The notes: a model not told the origin generated them from the letters alone. A DNA stretch of 64,000 bases from Duganella levis (GCF_009857605.1 NZ_WWCT01000001.1:248001-312000); one strand, 5' to 3'; counted from the stretch's first letter, positions 45,016 to 55,046 are shown. Numbers and translations are program-made.

Positions 45016-46242
45016 ATGATAACCACGTCGCGTCCCTTCCTCGGTTTGCTGGTGTTTGCCGCCGGCTGCGCGCAGGCGGCCGAATGGCGTGGCCTGGTCG
45101 ACGTGCGCGCCGTCGATTCCGACGCCAGCCGCAGCTTCCTGGACAGCGGCATGGGCAAAACCCGCTACGACGCCAACTCGCCGCGCTTCAGCATCGGCCA
45201 GGCCGTGCTGCATGGCGATGTCGATATCACCGACAGCATCAGTGGCACGCTGGAACTGAGCGCCGATCAGCAGCATCGCGGCGTAGTCGATGTGCGCGAG
45301 GCGTGGCTGGCATGGAGTCCGGTGCCGGCCGGCGCGTGGAAGACGCGCGTCAAGGCGGGCTTCTTCTTCCCGCCGACCAGCGTGGAAATCGACTACGACA
45401 GCGTCGGCTGGGTGCCGAAGCACACCATCTCCAGTTCCGCCATCAACAGCTGGATCGGCGAGGAGCTGCGCACCAACGGCATCGAGTGGAGTGCGCGCCG
45501 GCCGGGCCGCTATGTCGATGCGCCGTATGACGTGGGCGTGGTAGCTGCGGTCTTCAACGGCAATGACCCCACCGGAACGCTGCTTGCATGGCGCGGCTGG
45601 TCGATCAGCGACCGCATCGCCGGCCGCTTCGATACAGTCAAGCTGCCCGACCTGCCGGTGTACCGGCGCGACGGCGCGATCCCCCGGCAATGGCGTGACA
45701 TCCATCCATTCCGCGAAGTGGATGGGCGGCTCGGCTACTACGCCGGCGCGAATTTCAATGTCGGCACGCGACTGGAGCTGTCGGCGCTGCATTACGATAA
45801 CCTGGCCGATCCAATGGCGGTCAAGGACTGGCAGTACAGTTGGCGCACGCGCTTCGACCATGTCAGCGCCGTGTGGCGGCCGCAGGGCCAGTGGGAACTG
45901 GCGATGCAGGCCATGCGTGGCGATACGCTGATGGGCCCCAACGCTGTGGCGCTGGATTTCCAGTCGTGGTTTGCGTTGGCCAGCCATCCGCTTGGCGGCG
46001 GCACGGCGGCGATTCGCTACGACCATTTCCGCACGCGCGGGCACGACATCCTGCCCGCCGATCCCAACGACGAAAACGGCTACGGCGTGGCGCTGGCCTA
46101 CGATTGGCCGCTGTCGGACAGCCTGTCCCTGATGAGCGAAGCGCTGCTGGTCCGCAGCGACCGGTCGGCGCGGCGCCTGCTGGCCGAACTGCCGCAGCAA
46201 ACCGAACGCAGCTTTACGGTATCTCTGCGCTGGCGTTTCTAA
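45016..46242 (+). CDS. Porin-like outer membrane protein
   Basis: This 408-residue protein has a signal peptide (MITTSRPFLGLLVFAAGCAQAA). The rest is beta-strand rich with repeated alternating hydrophobic stretches (RFSIGQAVLHGDVDI, SISGTLELSADQ, TRVKAGFFFPPTS, DVGVVAAVFNG), long polar loops, and a terminal WRF typical of outer membrane barrels. It resembles carbohydrate- or small-molecule-selective porins of Betaproteobacteria but no precise family was recognised. The start ATG at 45016 gives the signal peptide at once. The opposing gene upstream starts 56 bases away. Function is inferred to be a channel. Confidence 0.65.
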   Translation: MITTSRPFLGLLVFAAGCAQAAEWRGLVDVRAVDSDASRSFLDSGMGKTRYDANSPRFSIGQAVLHGDVDITDSISGTLELSADQQHRGVVDVREAWLAWSPVPAGAWKTRVKAGFFFPPTSVEIDYDSVGWVPKHTISSSAINSWIGEELRTNGIEWSARRPGRYVDAPYDVGVVAAVFNGNDPTGTLLAWRGWSISDRIAGRFDTVKLPDLPVYRRDGAIPRQWRDIHPFREVDGRLGYYAGANFNVGTRLELSALHYDNLADPMAVKDWQYSWRTRFDHVSAVWRPQGQWELAMQAMRGDTLMGPNAVALDFQSWFALASHPLGGGTAAIRYDHFRTRGHDILPADPNDENGYGVALAYDWPLSDSLSLMSEALLVRSDRSARRLLAELPQQTERSFTVSLRWRF

Positions 46243-46253
46243 CGCCTGCCGCT

Positions 46254-46274
46254 ACCTCGTTAGAGAGGTGTTTT
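46254..46274 (+). terminator. Weak terminator after the porin-like gene
   Basis: A 5-bp stem ACCTC/GAGGT with a 6-base loop and TTTT after it lies 12 bases beyond the stop. It is short, so activity is uncertain. Confidence 0.4.
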
Positions 46275-46343
46275 CCCTATCTTCAAGTAGTAAAGTTCCA
46301 TCCAAGTTGACGCATGGACATTGTTAATAGGCAATGACTATTG

Positions 46344-46364
46344 AATGGATTTAATCAATCCATT
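46344..46364. promoter_or_regulatory. Inverted repeat upstream of the second chemoreceptor gene
   Basis: AATGGATT and AATCCATT are perfect 8-base arms with a 5-base spacer, 63 bases before the ATG. The AT-rich symmetry suggests an operator or a leader hairpin. Confidence 0.4.
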
Positions 46365-46426
46365 TAACGAAATTGCTGAAACGAAATATGATGCAGATAT
46401 CTCGTGTGCGATCTAAAGGAAATGCA

Positions 46427-48085
46427 ATGGAAACGAATAAGAATGAAATCAGCGTCGCCGCCCGTCTGAGCATCGGTTTTGGCATCGTGCTGGCGATGAT
46501 GCTGGCGTTGTCGGTACTGAGCGTGATCAAGGTCAATGCCATCGACAACAGCCTGCAACACATCAGCGAAGTGAATAACGTCAAGCAGCGCCACGCCGTC
46601 AACTTGCGTGGCAGTGTGCACGACCGCGCGATTGCGCTGCGCGACGTGGCCTTGGTCAGTGATGGTGAGCTGGCTGCGGTGACCGCGCAGATCGAGAAAT
46701 TGGATAGCGATTATCAGCGCTCCGCGCAGCCGCTGAATGCGATGATCAGCGACGCCAAAGTCAAAGTCACGCCGGAAGAACGCGATTGGCTGAACAAGAT
46801 CAAGCAGAGCGAAGCCCGCGCCACGCCGCTGATCAAGAAAATTGTGGAATCCCGTCGCGCCGGCGATGCCGACAACGCCCGCAAGATGATGCTGGATGAG
46901 GCCAAGCCAGCCTTCACTGATTGGCTGGCCAGTATCAATGGCTTCATTGACCAGGAAGAGAAACTGACCGAGGCGGAATCGGAACTGGCGCGTAAAGGCG
47001 CGCACAACTTCCAGTCGCTGGCCCTGTTGGCTGCGGCGCTTGCCATTGCCATCGGCGTGCTGGTTGCATGGCGCGTGACGCAGTACCTGCTGCGCGCTCT
47101 CGGCGCCGAACCGGCGGAAGTCAAAGCGCTGGCTAATGCGGTTGACCGTGGCGAGTTGTATCACGAAGTCGAATTGCGCGGCCAGGACAAGGACAGCATC
47201 ATGGCCGTGCTGGTGAAGATGAGCCGCAACCTGCGCAGCACCGTCACCGAAGTGCACGAAGCTGCGGTAGCCGTCAGCAGCATCAGCGACCAGATCTCTG
47301 AGCAGAACCAGCACCTGTCAGGCCGCACGGAAGACCAGGCCAGTTCGCTGGAGGAAACCGCATCGGCGATGGAAGAACTGACCGCCACCGTCAAGCAAAA
47401 CGCCGACAGTGCCCGCGACGCCAACAACCTGGCGCACAACGCATCCGATATCGCCAGCAAAGGCGGCGAGATTGTCGATGAAGTGGTGCAGACCATGAAT
47501 GCCATCGATGTCTCGTCGCGCAAGATCGAAGAAATTATCAGCGTGATCGACGGTATCGCCTTCCAGACCAATATCCTGGCGTTGAATGCGGCCGTGGAAG
47601 CAGCACGCGCCGGTGAACAGGGCCGTGGCTTTGCGGTAGTGGCGACCGAAGTGCGTAACCTGGCGCAGCGCAGCTCCACGGCGGCACGCGAGGTGAAAAC
47701 GCTGATCGATGAATCGGTCGCCAAGATCCACGCCGGCACCGCGCTGGTGGAACATGCCGGCACCACCATGCGCGACATCGTGCATAGCGTGAAGCAGGTG
47801 AGCGACATGGTGAGCGCGATTACGCTGGCCAGCAATGAGCAGAGCGTGGGCATCGAGGAAGTCAATCGCGCCATCTCGCAAATGGACCAGGTAACGCAGC
47901 AGAACGCCGCACTGGTGGAGCACGCGGCCGGCGAGGTCGAGGTGCTGCAAGAGCAGGCTGCCCATCTGAATAACGCCGTCAGCGTGTTCAAGACCCGCCG
48001 TGAAGGCTGGAATGCGCAGCCGGTACGGGCCGCTGCACGGACCGAAGTCCGCGTCGGCTTGCTGCCTGCGCCCGTGGGAGCGTAA
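46427..48085 (+). CDS. Methyl-accepting chemotaxis protein without CheR-binding tail
   Basis: This 552-residue chemoreceptor has TM1 near residues 15-35, a four-helix-bundle ligand domain, TM2 near 195-215, HAMP and the signalling domain with [28 protein letters not shown]. Adaptation sites follow the [20 protein letters not shown] pattern. The C-terminus (LLPAPVGA) lacks an xWxxF pentapeptide, unlike the first receptor. The ATG at 46427 follows AAAGGA. It is separated by 2 bases from the GAF-GGDEF-EAL gene, so the two are a joint transcript. An in-frame extension upstream has no similarity. Confidence 0.92.
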   Translation: METNKNEISVAARLSIGFGIVLAMMLALSVLSVIKVNAIDNSLQHISEVNNVKQRHAVNLRGSVHDRAIALRDVALVSDGELAAVTAQIEKLDSDYQRSAQPLNAMISDAKVKVTPEERDWLNKIKQSEARATPLIKKIVESRRAGDADNARKMMLDEAKPAFTDWLASINGFIDQEEKLTEAESELARKGAHNFQSLALLAAALAIAIGVLVAWRVTQYLLRALGAEPAEVKALANAVDRGELYHEVELRGQDKDSIMAVLVKMSRNLRSTVTEVHEAAVAVSSISDQISEQNQHLSGRTEDQASSLEETASAMEELTATVKQNADSARDANNLAHNASDIASKGGEIVDEVVQTMNAIDVSSRKIEEIISVIDGIAFQTNILALNAAVEAARAGEQGRGFAVVATEVRNLAQRSSTAAREVKTLIDESVAKIHAGTALVEHAGTTMRDIVHSVKQVSDMVSAITLASNEQSVGIEEVNRAISQMDQVTQQNAALVEHAAGEVEVLQEQAAHLNNAVSVFKTRREGWNAQPVRAAARTEVRVGLLPAPVGA

Positions 48086-48087
48086 GG

Positions 48088-49878
48088 ATGCAGCAGATTT
48101 TGCTCAAGAATTCCGAGCCGGAGCGCATTCAGGCGCTCCACCAACTGGGTATTTTGAATACCAACACCAGCGAGTATTTTGACGCCATCACGCGGCTGGC
48201 GATGGAAATGTTCGGCGCCGATGGCGCTTACATCTCACTACTGGACAGCGACCGCCAGTGGCTCAAGTCCACCGTCGGTTTCTGCCCGCCGAACACGGAC
48301 CGCGAGCAAACCTTCTGCAACTACACCATCCAGCAGGCCAGCGTATTGGTGGTGGAAGACACGCTCCTGGACACGCGCTTTGCCGATAATCCGATGGTCA
48401 CCGGCCCGCAGGCGGTGCGATTTTACGCCGGCGCGCCGCTGATTACGGTGGACGGCTACGCCATCGGCGCGCTGTGCGTCATAGACCAGCAGCCGCGCAG
48501 CCTGAACGCCGCCGAGAAAGACAAGCTGGCCCGCCTGGCGTCGCTGGTGATGGCGCACATCACGCTGGGCCGCGCGGTCGGCCATGTCGATGCGGTCAGC
48601 GGCATTCCTAATAAATACCAGCTGTTTGAAGACCTGACCATGCAAGCGCGCCTGTATCCGCAACAGCGCCGCGTGCTGGCGGATATCGCCATGCCGGATG
48701 CAGCCAAGTCGTTCGAAATCATTCGCGTGCTGGGAGCGGCGGTCTACGATGCGCTGGTTCGAGAAGTCGGCGCGCGGTTGATCCAGCTGTTTGAGGGCAG
48801 GGCACAGGTGTATCACCTTAACGATGCGCGCTTCGCCATTCTGTCGCGCGACGAGGATACGGATGGTTTCATCAGCTACCTGCATGGGCTAGACGAGGCG
48901 CTGGAGGCGCCGCTGAATGGCTTGAATATCCCGATGGCGTTGAACAGCTTCGGCGGCATCGTGGTGTTTGAGCTGTGCCAGAACGCAGCCCAGGATGCGC
49001 CGCGCAAGGCCGCTGCCGCCATTAATCACGCGATGGTCAATCAACAGCGTTGGAGCCAGTACAGCAACGCGGAAGACGAAAAACAGCAGCGCGCTTTCCG
49101 CCTGCTGAACGATGTGCGGCACTCCATCGCGCAAGGCCACTTCGAGTTGTTCTATCAGCCCAAGCATGAACTGAACAAAGGCGCCTGCCTGTCCGCCGAA
49201 GCGCTGCTGCGCTGGAACCATGCGGAACTGGGACCGGTGTCGCCGGCCGAGTTTATCCCGCTGGTGGAGAAAACGGCGTTAATAGGGCCATTGACGCATT
49301 GGGTGATCCGCACCGCCATCCGCCAGATCGGCGAGTGGCATGCGGCGGGCAATAAGATCAAGGTGGCGATCAACCTGTCGGCCTATAACTTTGCGGAGCC
49401 GGACATCGCCGAGCGGCTGGCCGCGACCTGCCGCGAATTCAATGTCGATCCGCGTTATGTGGAGATCGAATGCACCGAAGGCATGTGGATGGAAGGACCG
49501 GGCATCCTGAAGGCGCTGCACGGCATCCGCGATCTTGGCATGAGCCTCGCGCTGGACGATTTCGGCACCGGCTACAGCAACTTCGCGTATTTGCAGAAGG
49601 TGCCGGCCACCGTGGTCAAGGTCGATCAATCGCTGATCCGCAATGTGGACGCCAATCCACGCGACCAACGCATCGTCCGTTCGCTGATCGGCCTTGCGCG
49701 TGAACTGGATTACCAGGTGGTGGCGGAGGGCGTGGAGACCGAACAGTCACTGGGCCTGATACGCGCCTGGGGCTGCGACATCGCGCAAGGCTATCACTTT
49801 GCCAAACCGCTTAACGCCGCTGCCTTCCTCGCCCACGCGATCCAGCACCGCGATAGTCACGCTGCAATCGACGTGTGA
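48088..49878 (+). CDS. GAF-GGDEF-EAL protein, likely c-di-GMP phosphodiesterase
   Basis: This 596-residue protein has an N-terminal GAF domain (about 10-155; LDSDRQWLKSTVGF and GYAIGALCVIDQQPR). A degenerate GGDEF domain (about 170-330) lacks any GGDEF signature, and an EAL domain covers about 345-590. The EAL domain keeps the key blocks: AEALLRW near 370, INLSAYNF, CTEGMW, DDFGTGYSNFAYL near 489, VKVDQSL and VAEGVETEQS. It should hydrolyse c-di-GMP, with GAF sensing a small ligand or redox cue. It lies 2 bases after a chemoreceptor gene. The degenerate GGDEF may serve as an allosteric GTP site. Confidence 0.9.
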   Translation: MQQILLKNSEPERIQALHQLGILNTNTSEYFDAITRLAMEMFGADGAYISLLDSDRQWLKSTVGFCPPNTDREQTFCNYTIQQASVLVVEDTLLDTRFADNPMVTGPQAVRFYAGAPLITVDGYAIGALCVIDQQPRSLNAAEKDKLARLASLVMAHITLGRAVGHVDAVSGIPNKYQLFEDLTMQARLYPQQRRVLADIAMPDAAKSFEIIRVLGAAVYDALVREVGARLIQLFEGRAQVYHLNDARFAILSRDEDTDGFISYLHGLDEALEAPLNGLNIPMALNSFGGIVVFELCQNAAQDAPRKAAAAINHAMVNQQRWSQYSNAEDEKQQRAFRLLNDVRHSIAQGHFELFYQPKHELNKGACLSAEALLRWNHAELGPVSPAEFIPLVEKTALIGPLTHWVIRTAIRQIGEWHAAGNKIKVAINLSAYNFAEPDIAERLAATCREFNVDPRYVEIECTEGMWMEGPGILKALHGIRDLGMSLALDDFGTGYSNFAYLQKVPATVVKVDQSLIRNVDANPRDQRIVRSLIGLARELDYQVVAEGVETEQSLGLIRAWGCDIAQGYHFAKPLNAAAFLAHAIQHRDSHAAIDV

Positions 49879-49879
49879 G

Positions 49880-50630
49880 TCAGGGATACGCAGTCTGGCA
49901 TAGTGCGAGGATTTCATTGCGCAGCCAGACGTGGGCGGGATCCCTGTCCAGGCGTGGATGCCAGATGGCAGAGACATTGAAAGCCGGCGTCTGCACGGGC
50001 AACTCAAAGCTTCGCAGTCCGTTGGCGGCCGCGTGGTCCGGGATGAAGGCGTTGCCCAGGCACGAGTGGGGGATGATAGCCAGCAGATCGGAATGGCGGG
50101 CCACCTGCATGGCATGGGTGTAGCCGGCGACGGTCATCATTATTTTGCGCTTCAGACCCAAGGCGGCCAGCGCGGCGTCCACCGGCGTGGGGCGTGATGC
50201 GGCCACGTGGTCTGCGGCTGCATATGTGGCGGCGTCCATGGCATCAGCGTCCAGTATCGGATGTCCCTTGCGGCACACGCCGATATAACGATCGCGAAAA
50301 AGCAGGCGGGTACGGATTTCGGGCGCCGTGGTTTTGACGGTGCCGATTTCCAGATCGATGGCGCCGTCCCGCAATGGTTGGACGCAGCACCGCCTGAATA
50401 TCACGCGATAGCGCCGGCACCTGTTGATTCAGCTGCTCGGCATATGGCGTGAGCACCAGCGTGCGTCCCGCTTGCAGCAGCAAGCGATCACCGGTGGCTT
50501 CGCGCAGCCGGGTAAGCGTGCGGCTCATCGCCGAGACGCTCAGTCCCAAGCGGCGGGCAGCACCTGTGACACTGCGCTCACTGAGCAGCGCTTCCAATGC
50601 GATCAGCAGGTTGAAGTCGATATTGACCAT
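49880..50630 (-). pseudogene. LysR-type regulator with internal deletion and frameshift
   Basis: The N-terminal half (50630 down to about 50379) encodes about 84 residues with the winged helix-turn-helix (IDFNLLIALEALLSERSVTGAARRLGLSVSAMSRTLTRLREATGD). The C-terminal half (about 50374 to 49880) is in another frame and encodes about 164 residues of the substrate-binding domain (LRDGAIDLEIG, FRDRYIGVCRKGHPIL). The two add up to about 248 residues against roughly 300 for intact homologues, and the segment normally linking VLRP to PLREGAIDLE is missing. So about 45-50 residues were lost together with the frame. It is divergent from a broken SDR gene. Confidence 0.82.
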
Positions 50631-50741
50631 GCTGCGATTATAGCGTGGGACGCAATCATCGATTGCAGGCCAGGCGTCTGGTGCAAGGCGTTAGCCGCGC
50701 CTATCATCGGTGCTTGTCATCTTCAACCAAGGATCAGCACT

Positions 50742-51433
50742 ATGCCCAGTATCTTGTTAATCGGCGCCTCGCGCGGGCTCGGTCATGCGATGGCCGTGGA
50801 ATTTGTCAGAAAAGGCTGGCACGTGGTCGGGACCGTGCGCGCCGGTGGCGCCAGAACGCCTTTGCACGGCCTGGCCGACACGCATCCGTCCCAGCTGGAG
50901 ATTGAAACGCTGGACATCACATTGAGCGAACAGCTTCATGCCCTTCATGGCCGCCTGGACGGGAGAGTCTTTGACGCCCTGTTTGTAAACGCCGGCACCA
51001 CCAATCCCGATCCAAACCAGACGATTGCTGAAGTATCGACCGAGGACTTCGTCAACCTGATGATCACCAACGCCTTGAGTCCCATGCGGGTGCTGGAAAA
51101 ACTGGCGGACCGTGTGCGGCCGGATGGCCTGCTGGGCGTGATGTCGTCCGGGCAGGGCAGCATCGCCAACAACCACGCGGGCAACGAGAGCTATATCGCG
51201 GCACCAAGGCGGCATTGAATCAGTTTATGCGCAGTTTCGCGGCGCGGCAGGACGAGACGCAGCGCCCGATGCTGGTGATGGCGCCAGGTTGGGTGCGTAC
51301 TGAGTTGGGTGGCGACGATGCGCCGCTGACCATAGCCGACAGCATTCCGCCATTGGTCGATGTGATGCTGGCAAAACTGAATAGGCCGGGACTGGAATAT
51401 CTGGATTACCAAGGCCGCACCGTGGCATGGTAG
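50742..51433 (+). pseudogene. Short-chain dehydrogenase with frameshift at the catalytic motif
   Basis: The first frame (50742-51218) encodes an SDR from SILLIGASRGLGHAMAVEF, with LFVNAGTTNP and VMSSGQGSIANNHAGNESY. The second frame (from about 51203) continues with TKAALNQFMRSFAARQ, APGWVRTELGG and DYQGRTVAW. The two join at about 51198-51205. Between the tyrosine codon at 51192 and the AAG at 51106+100 the DNA has 11 bases where the YxxxK motif needs 9, so a 2-base insertion explains the shift. The protein is otherwise intact. It faces a divergent LysR gene, also broken. A sequencing error is possible. Confidence 0.82.
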
Positions 51434-51474
51434 CTGACTGGCCCGGATTGTAAAGTTGGCATTATAATCCGGCC

Positions 51475-52848
51475 ATGAAAACCATATTGCGCCTGATTCC
51501 CCTGATTCTGCTGCTGGCCGGATGCCAGTCCACCCAGCAGCGGATTGCCGATTGCAAGGTCGGCGACTGGACCGCCATCGGCCATAAGGACGGCTTGCTT
51601 GGCGAGCCGGCCAACTACGCCGACCGCAAGGACTTCTGCGACGATCACGCCGACAAGCCGGCTGCCGCCGATGCCGCCGCGCGCTACACGGCCGGCTGGG
51701 CGCAAGGCAACTGGGACGCGTGGTACCTCCTCGGCCAACAGGATGGCGTGCAGGGACAGCAGCCGCAGTTTGAACAGCGCGCCAACAACGACGACGTCCG
51801 CAAGCACAAAACGCCGCTGAATCGTCCGGCCTACGATGGCGGCTGGGCCAACGGTAACTCCACTTATTGGCGCAATACCGGTCAACGCGATGGCGCGAGC
51901 GGCCAGCCGTCCACGCAAAAGGAAATCAGCCGCGCCAATGCGGCCGCCGCGCAGCTGCGGTTTGACGATGCCGCTTACGCTGATGGCTGGCGCGCCGGCA
52001 ATCGCACTTTCTGGTCCGATGCCGGCTACTCGGACGCCAGGAGTGGAATCCCCGATAGTGAATTCAGCAACCTTGCTACCGCGGCGCGCCGCGCCGGCGT
52101 CGATGTGCAGGAAGAGTCGTACCGCTCCGCGTGGAACGCGGAGATCGTCAACTACTGGCGAAATCTGGGCACGCAAGATGCCACCAGCGGCAAGGAGTTT
52201 GGCACGCGTGGACGCGAGGCCAAGGCCAAGGGCTTGAAGATATACGAGCAGGAATACCGCCAGGCCTGGGAGGCCCGTCTGATCGAATATTGGCGCGCCA
52301 CTGGCGCGGCGGAAGGTTACGGCCAGCCGTTCCTGCTGGAAGACCGTATCAATAACGCCAGCCGCGACGGCGTGTTTGCGATTCCCGGCACGCGCGATGC
52401 CTACACTAATGCGTGGCGTCAGGAGAATGCGCGCTACTGCGTGCCGGATAACGCTTTTGAACGGGGACGCACCAATACCGGCATGGCGGTCGAAGTCTGC
52501 GCGCCGGCTGTACAGAACCAGTTGAAGCACGCTTACGTCAGTGGACAGGATTACGAGATCACGGCGGTCAAATACCGTCAGGCGGTGGCAGATGCCAACG
52601 ATCTGGCGAACCGCGCGCGTGATGCGCGCAACCGGTTAGGAAAACTGGAGCGCGAGATCCGCGCCAATCAGGAAGCGAAGGACCGTCCCGCCAACGACGA
52701 AACGGCCAAGCAGGATCGCCGCCGGGAACAGGAGCGGCGCGAGTTAAACGACTATCTGCAACGGGTGGAGCGCCAGCTGGATGACGCCCGACGTTGGGTC
52801 GAGCGTCATGACCTGCAAATGCAGCGCCTGCGCCGCGAGATCTATTAG
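51475..52848 (+). CDS. Lipoprotein of DUF2799-like tandem repeats
   Basis: This 457-residue protein has a lipoprotein signal (LLLAGC). Residues about 20-345 are at least six units of about 46 residues, each with the core Y-x-x-x-W-x-x-x-x-x-x-x-W/F/Y followed by G-x-x-D-G-x-x-G: for example YTAGWAQGNWDAWYLLGQQD, YDGGWANGNSTYWRNTGQRD, YADGWRAGNRTFWSDAG, YRSAWNAEIVNYWRNLGTQD, YRQAWEARLIEYWRATG. This is the DUF2799 pattern, usually seen in one or two copies. Residues 370-457 are a charged coiled coil. A TATAAT sits 6 bases before the ATG and no Shine-Dalgarno is visible, so the transcript may be leaderless. Function unknown. Confidence 0.8.
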   Translation: MKTILRLIPLILLLAGCQSTQQRIADCKVGDWTAIGHKDGLLGEPANYADRKDFCDDHADKPAAADAAARYTAGWAQGNWDAWYLLGQQDGVQGQQPQFEQRANNDDVRKHKTPLNRPAYDGGWANGNSTYWRNTGQRDGASGQPSTQKEISRANAAAAQLRFDDAAYADGWRAGNRTFWSDAGYSDARSGIPDSEFSNLATAARRAGVDVQEESYRSAWNAEIVNYWRNLGTQDATSGKEFGTRGREAKAKGLKIYEQEYRQAWEARLIEYWRATGAAEGYGQPFLLEDRINNASRDGVFAIPGTRDAYTNAWRQENARYCVPDNAFERGRTNTGMAVEVCAPAVQNQLKHAYVSGQDYEITAVKYRQAVADANDLANRARDARNRLGKLEREIRANQEAKDRPANDETAKQDRRREQERRELNDYLQRVERQLDDARRWVERHDLQMQRLRREIY

Positions 52849-55046
52849 AAGCCGACCGTCGCCGACAGCGAGAAGGTGCGCGGTGCGCCCAGGATCAGGT
52901 AGCCCGAACCTGGGTAGCCACCGGCCGAAGCCCAGTAGCTCTTGTCGGTGACGTTATCCACGCGGGCGCGGAAGGTGACGTTGCGGTCCAGGATGTGGGT
53001 GGCGTAGCTGGCGCCCAGATCCAGGCGGGTCCACGAAGGCAGTTCCTGGGTGTTGGCGCCGTCAGCGTATTGCGACGAGGTGTACAGCGTGCGCGCATTC
53101 ACGCTCAGGCCATGCACGCCCGGCACATCCCAGTCTGCGCCGATGTTCAGCTGCGTGCCCGGCACGCCGATCACGTCCTTGCCCTGATTGACACCGCCAG
53201 CCGTCACGCGCTGCGTCGCATCCAGCAGCGTCAGGCCACCCAGCAGGCGCAGGCCACGCAGCGGCATGCCGTACACGGTCATTTCCAGACCCTGGTTACG
53301 CTGTTCGCCATACACGCCGAAGATATTGTTCTGAATATAGGCCGACGGCTGATTGGTGCGGAACAGCGCCGCAGTCGCGCCCAGCGTGCCCACTTCGACC
53401 TTGACGCCGACTTCCTTCTGCTTCGACACGTATGGCGAGAACACTTCGCCGACGTTGAGGACACCGGCGCCGGAAGCGGTCGGACCTTGCTGCAAACCTT
53501 CGACATAGTTCGCATACAGCGATACGGCTTTTACTGGACGGTAGACGATGGCGGCCATCGGCGTGACTTTGCTCTGGTTGTAGTGCGCGTTGCTGATGCC
53601 GGTGTTGTATTCGTAGCCGTCGGTCTTGATGGTCTGGTCACGCGCGCCTACGGTCAGCAGCACTTTATCGTCCAGCATCGACAGCGTATCAGCCAGCGCA
53701 TAGCTGCTGAAGATGGTCTTGGCGGTCAGGCCCGGACTGCTCAACACACCGCCGGTGAAGAAGGTGGCCGGCGGCGCGCTGACGTCGATCGGGCTGTAGA
53801 TGTTGGTGGCAATGCCGCCAAAGGTGCTGAACGCGTAGGCGTTCTTCGACTCCAGCCAGTAGCTGGACGCGCTGGCATTGATGCTGTGGCCAATGCTGCC
53901 GGTGCGCAGTTTGGTGCGCACGCCGATTTCGCCGGTGCGTACGTTGTCGTGGCGGGTGTTATCGAAGCGGTAGGCGTTGGCAGTGCCGCTGGTGGCGGTG
54001 ACGGTCGGTTCGGACAGGCTGTTGTTCTCGTCGCCGCTGCGCGCGCCGAAGGCGGCCCAGGCCGCCGAGTCGGTGCCCAGATCCCATTCGCCACGGACGG
54101 TGCCGAACGTGTCGCGTTCATTCGAGTGGGTCCAGTTCTGCGCCCAGTTGCTGCCGCTGTCCGGCGCAGTAGGCAGCGCAATGCCGCCGGCAACGGTGAC
54201 GGCCGGACGTGGCGCGGTCAGCTTGTTGTCCTGGTAGCCCAGGTCGGCCGACAGGCGGAAGCCACGGCCCTGGTAGTCCAGGCCGACCGAGGCCACGTTC
54301 AGTTCACGGTGTTCTTTGTCGACGGCGGTGTCGCCGTCGCGGCGAGCGACGTTGACGCGGATGCCGGCGCGGTCTTCCGGGCCGAAGCGGCGGCCGATAT
54401 CGGCGGCAGCGTAGCCCTGGCCGCCGCTTTCGACGCCAACCGTCACTTCTGTCAGCGGCGCGTTGCCGGCGCGTTTAGGCAGCAGGTTGATCGAACCGCC
54501 GATACCGCCGCCGCCCGGTGCTGCGCCGTTTAGGAAGGAGTTCGCGCCACGGAAGACTTCCACGCGCTCCAGCAGTTCGGAGGCGACGAATTGGCGCGGC
54601 AGCACGCCGTACAAGCCGTTGTAAGCCAGGTCGTCGGAGCTGACGGCGAAGCCGCGGATCACATACAGTTCCTGGAAATTGCCGAAGCCGCGCGCCACGC
54701 GCACCGATGGATCGTTCTGCAGCACGTCCGCGACGCTGCGCGCCTGCTGGTCCTGGATCAGGGCAGCGGTGTAGTTCAGCGAGTTGAACGGCGTGTCCAT
54801 CATGTCGACATTGCCCAGCAGGCCGACACGCCCGCCGCGTGCGATCTGGCCGCCGGCGAAATTCTTGGTCAGGCCGGCCGCCGATGCGTCAGCCGAAGCG
54901 CTGATCACGACCGACTGCACTTTTTCATCGCCGGAGGTGGCGGCGGTGGTGGTGGCATCGGTTTGCGTTTGCGCTTGCGCGGTCGCTGCGACCAGCAGCA
55001 TGGCGGCGAGGGCGAGCGGGGACAATTTCAGATTCAGGGTTTGCAT
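52845..55046 (-). CDS. TonB-dependent siderophore receptor
   Basis: This 733-residue receptor has a signal peptide (MQTLNLKLSPLALAAMLLVAATAQA). The plug includes VADVLQNDPSVRVARGFGNFQELYVIRGF, LERVEVFRGANSFLNGAAPGGGGIGGSINLLPKRAG, which fits the ferric siderophore receptor family. The 22-strand barrel ends in VGF. The upstream region has two Fur-box-like sites, and a divergent PepSY gene follows the same pattern. It lacks an STN domain. The 3' end overlaps the repeat lipoprotein gene by 4 bases. Ligand unknown; catecholate or hydroxamate siderophores are usual. Confidence 0.93.
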   Translation of the reverse strand: MQTLNLKLSPLALAAMLLVAATAQAQTQTDATTTAATSGDEKVQSVVISASADASAAGLTKNFAGGQIARGGRVGLLGNVDMMDTPFNSLNYTAALIQDQQARSVADVLQNDPSVRVARGFGNFQELYVIRGFAVSSDDLAYNGLYGVLPRQFVASELLERVEVFRGANSFLNGAAPGGGGIGGSINLLPKRAGNAPLTEVTVGVESGGQGYAAADIGRRFGPEDRAGIRVNVARRDGDTAVDKEHRELNVASVGLDYQGRGFRLSADLGYQDNKLTAPRPAVTVAGGIALPTAPDSGSNWAQNWTHSNERDTFGTVRGEWDLGTDSAAWAAFGARSGDENNSLSEPTVTATSGTANAYRFDNTRHDNVRTGEIGVRTKLRTGSIGHSINASASSYWLESKNAYAFSTFGGIATNIYSPIDVSAPPATFFTGGVLSSPGLTAKTIFSSYALADTLSMLDDKVLLTVGARDQTIKTDGYEYNTGISNAHYNQSKVTPMAAIVYRPVKAVSLYANYVEGLQQGPTASGAGVLNVGEVFSPYVSKQKEVGVKVEVGTLGATAALFRTNQPSAYIQNNIFGVYGEQRNQGLEMTVYGMPLRGLRLLGGLTLLDATQRVTAGGVNQGKDVIGVPGTQLNIGADWDVPGVHGLSVNARTLYTSSQYADGANTQELPSWTRLDLGASYATHILDRNVTFRARVDNVTDKSYWASAGGYPGSGYLILGAPRTFSLSATVGF

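Noticed and set aside
46291..46298. TAAAGTTC upstream of the second chemoreceptor, like a sigma-28 -35 element
   Set aside because: The expected GCCGATAA-type -10 is not found at the right spacing.
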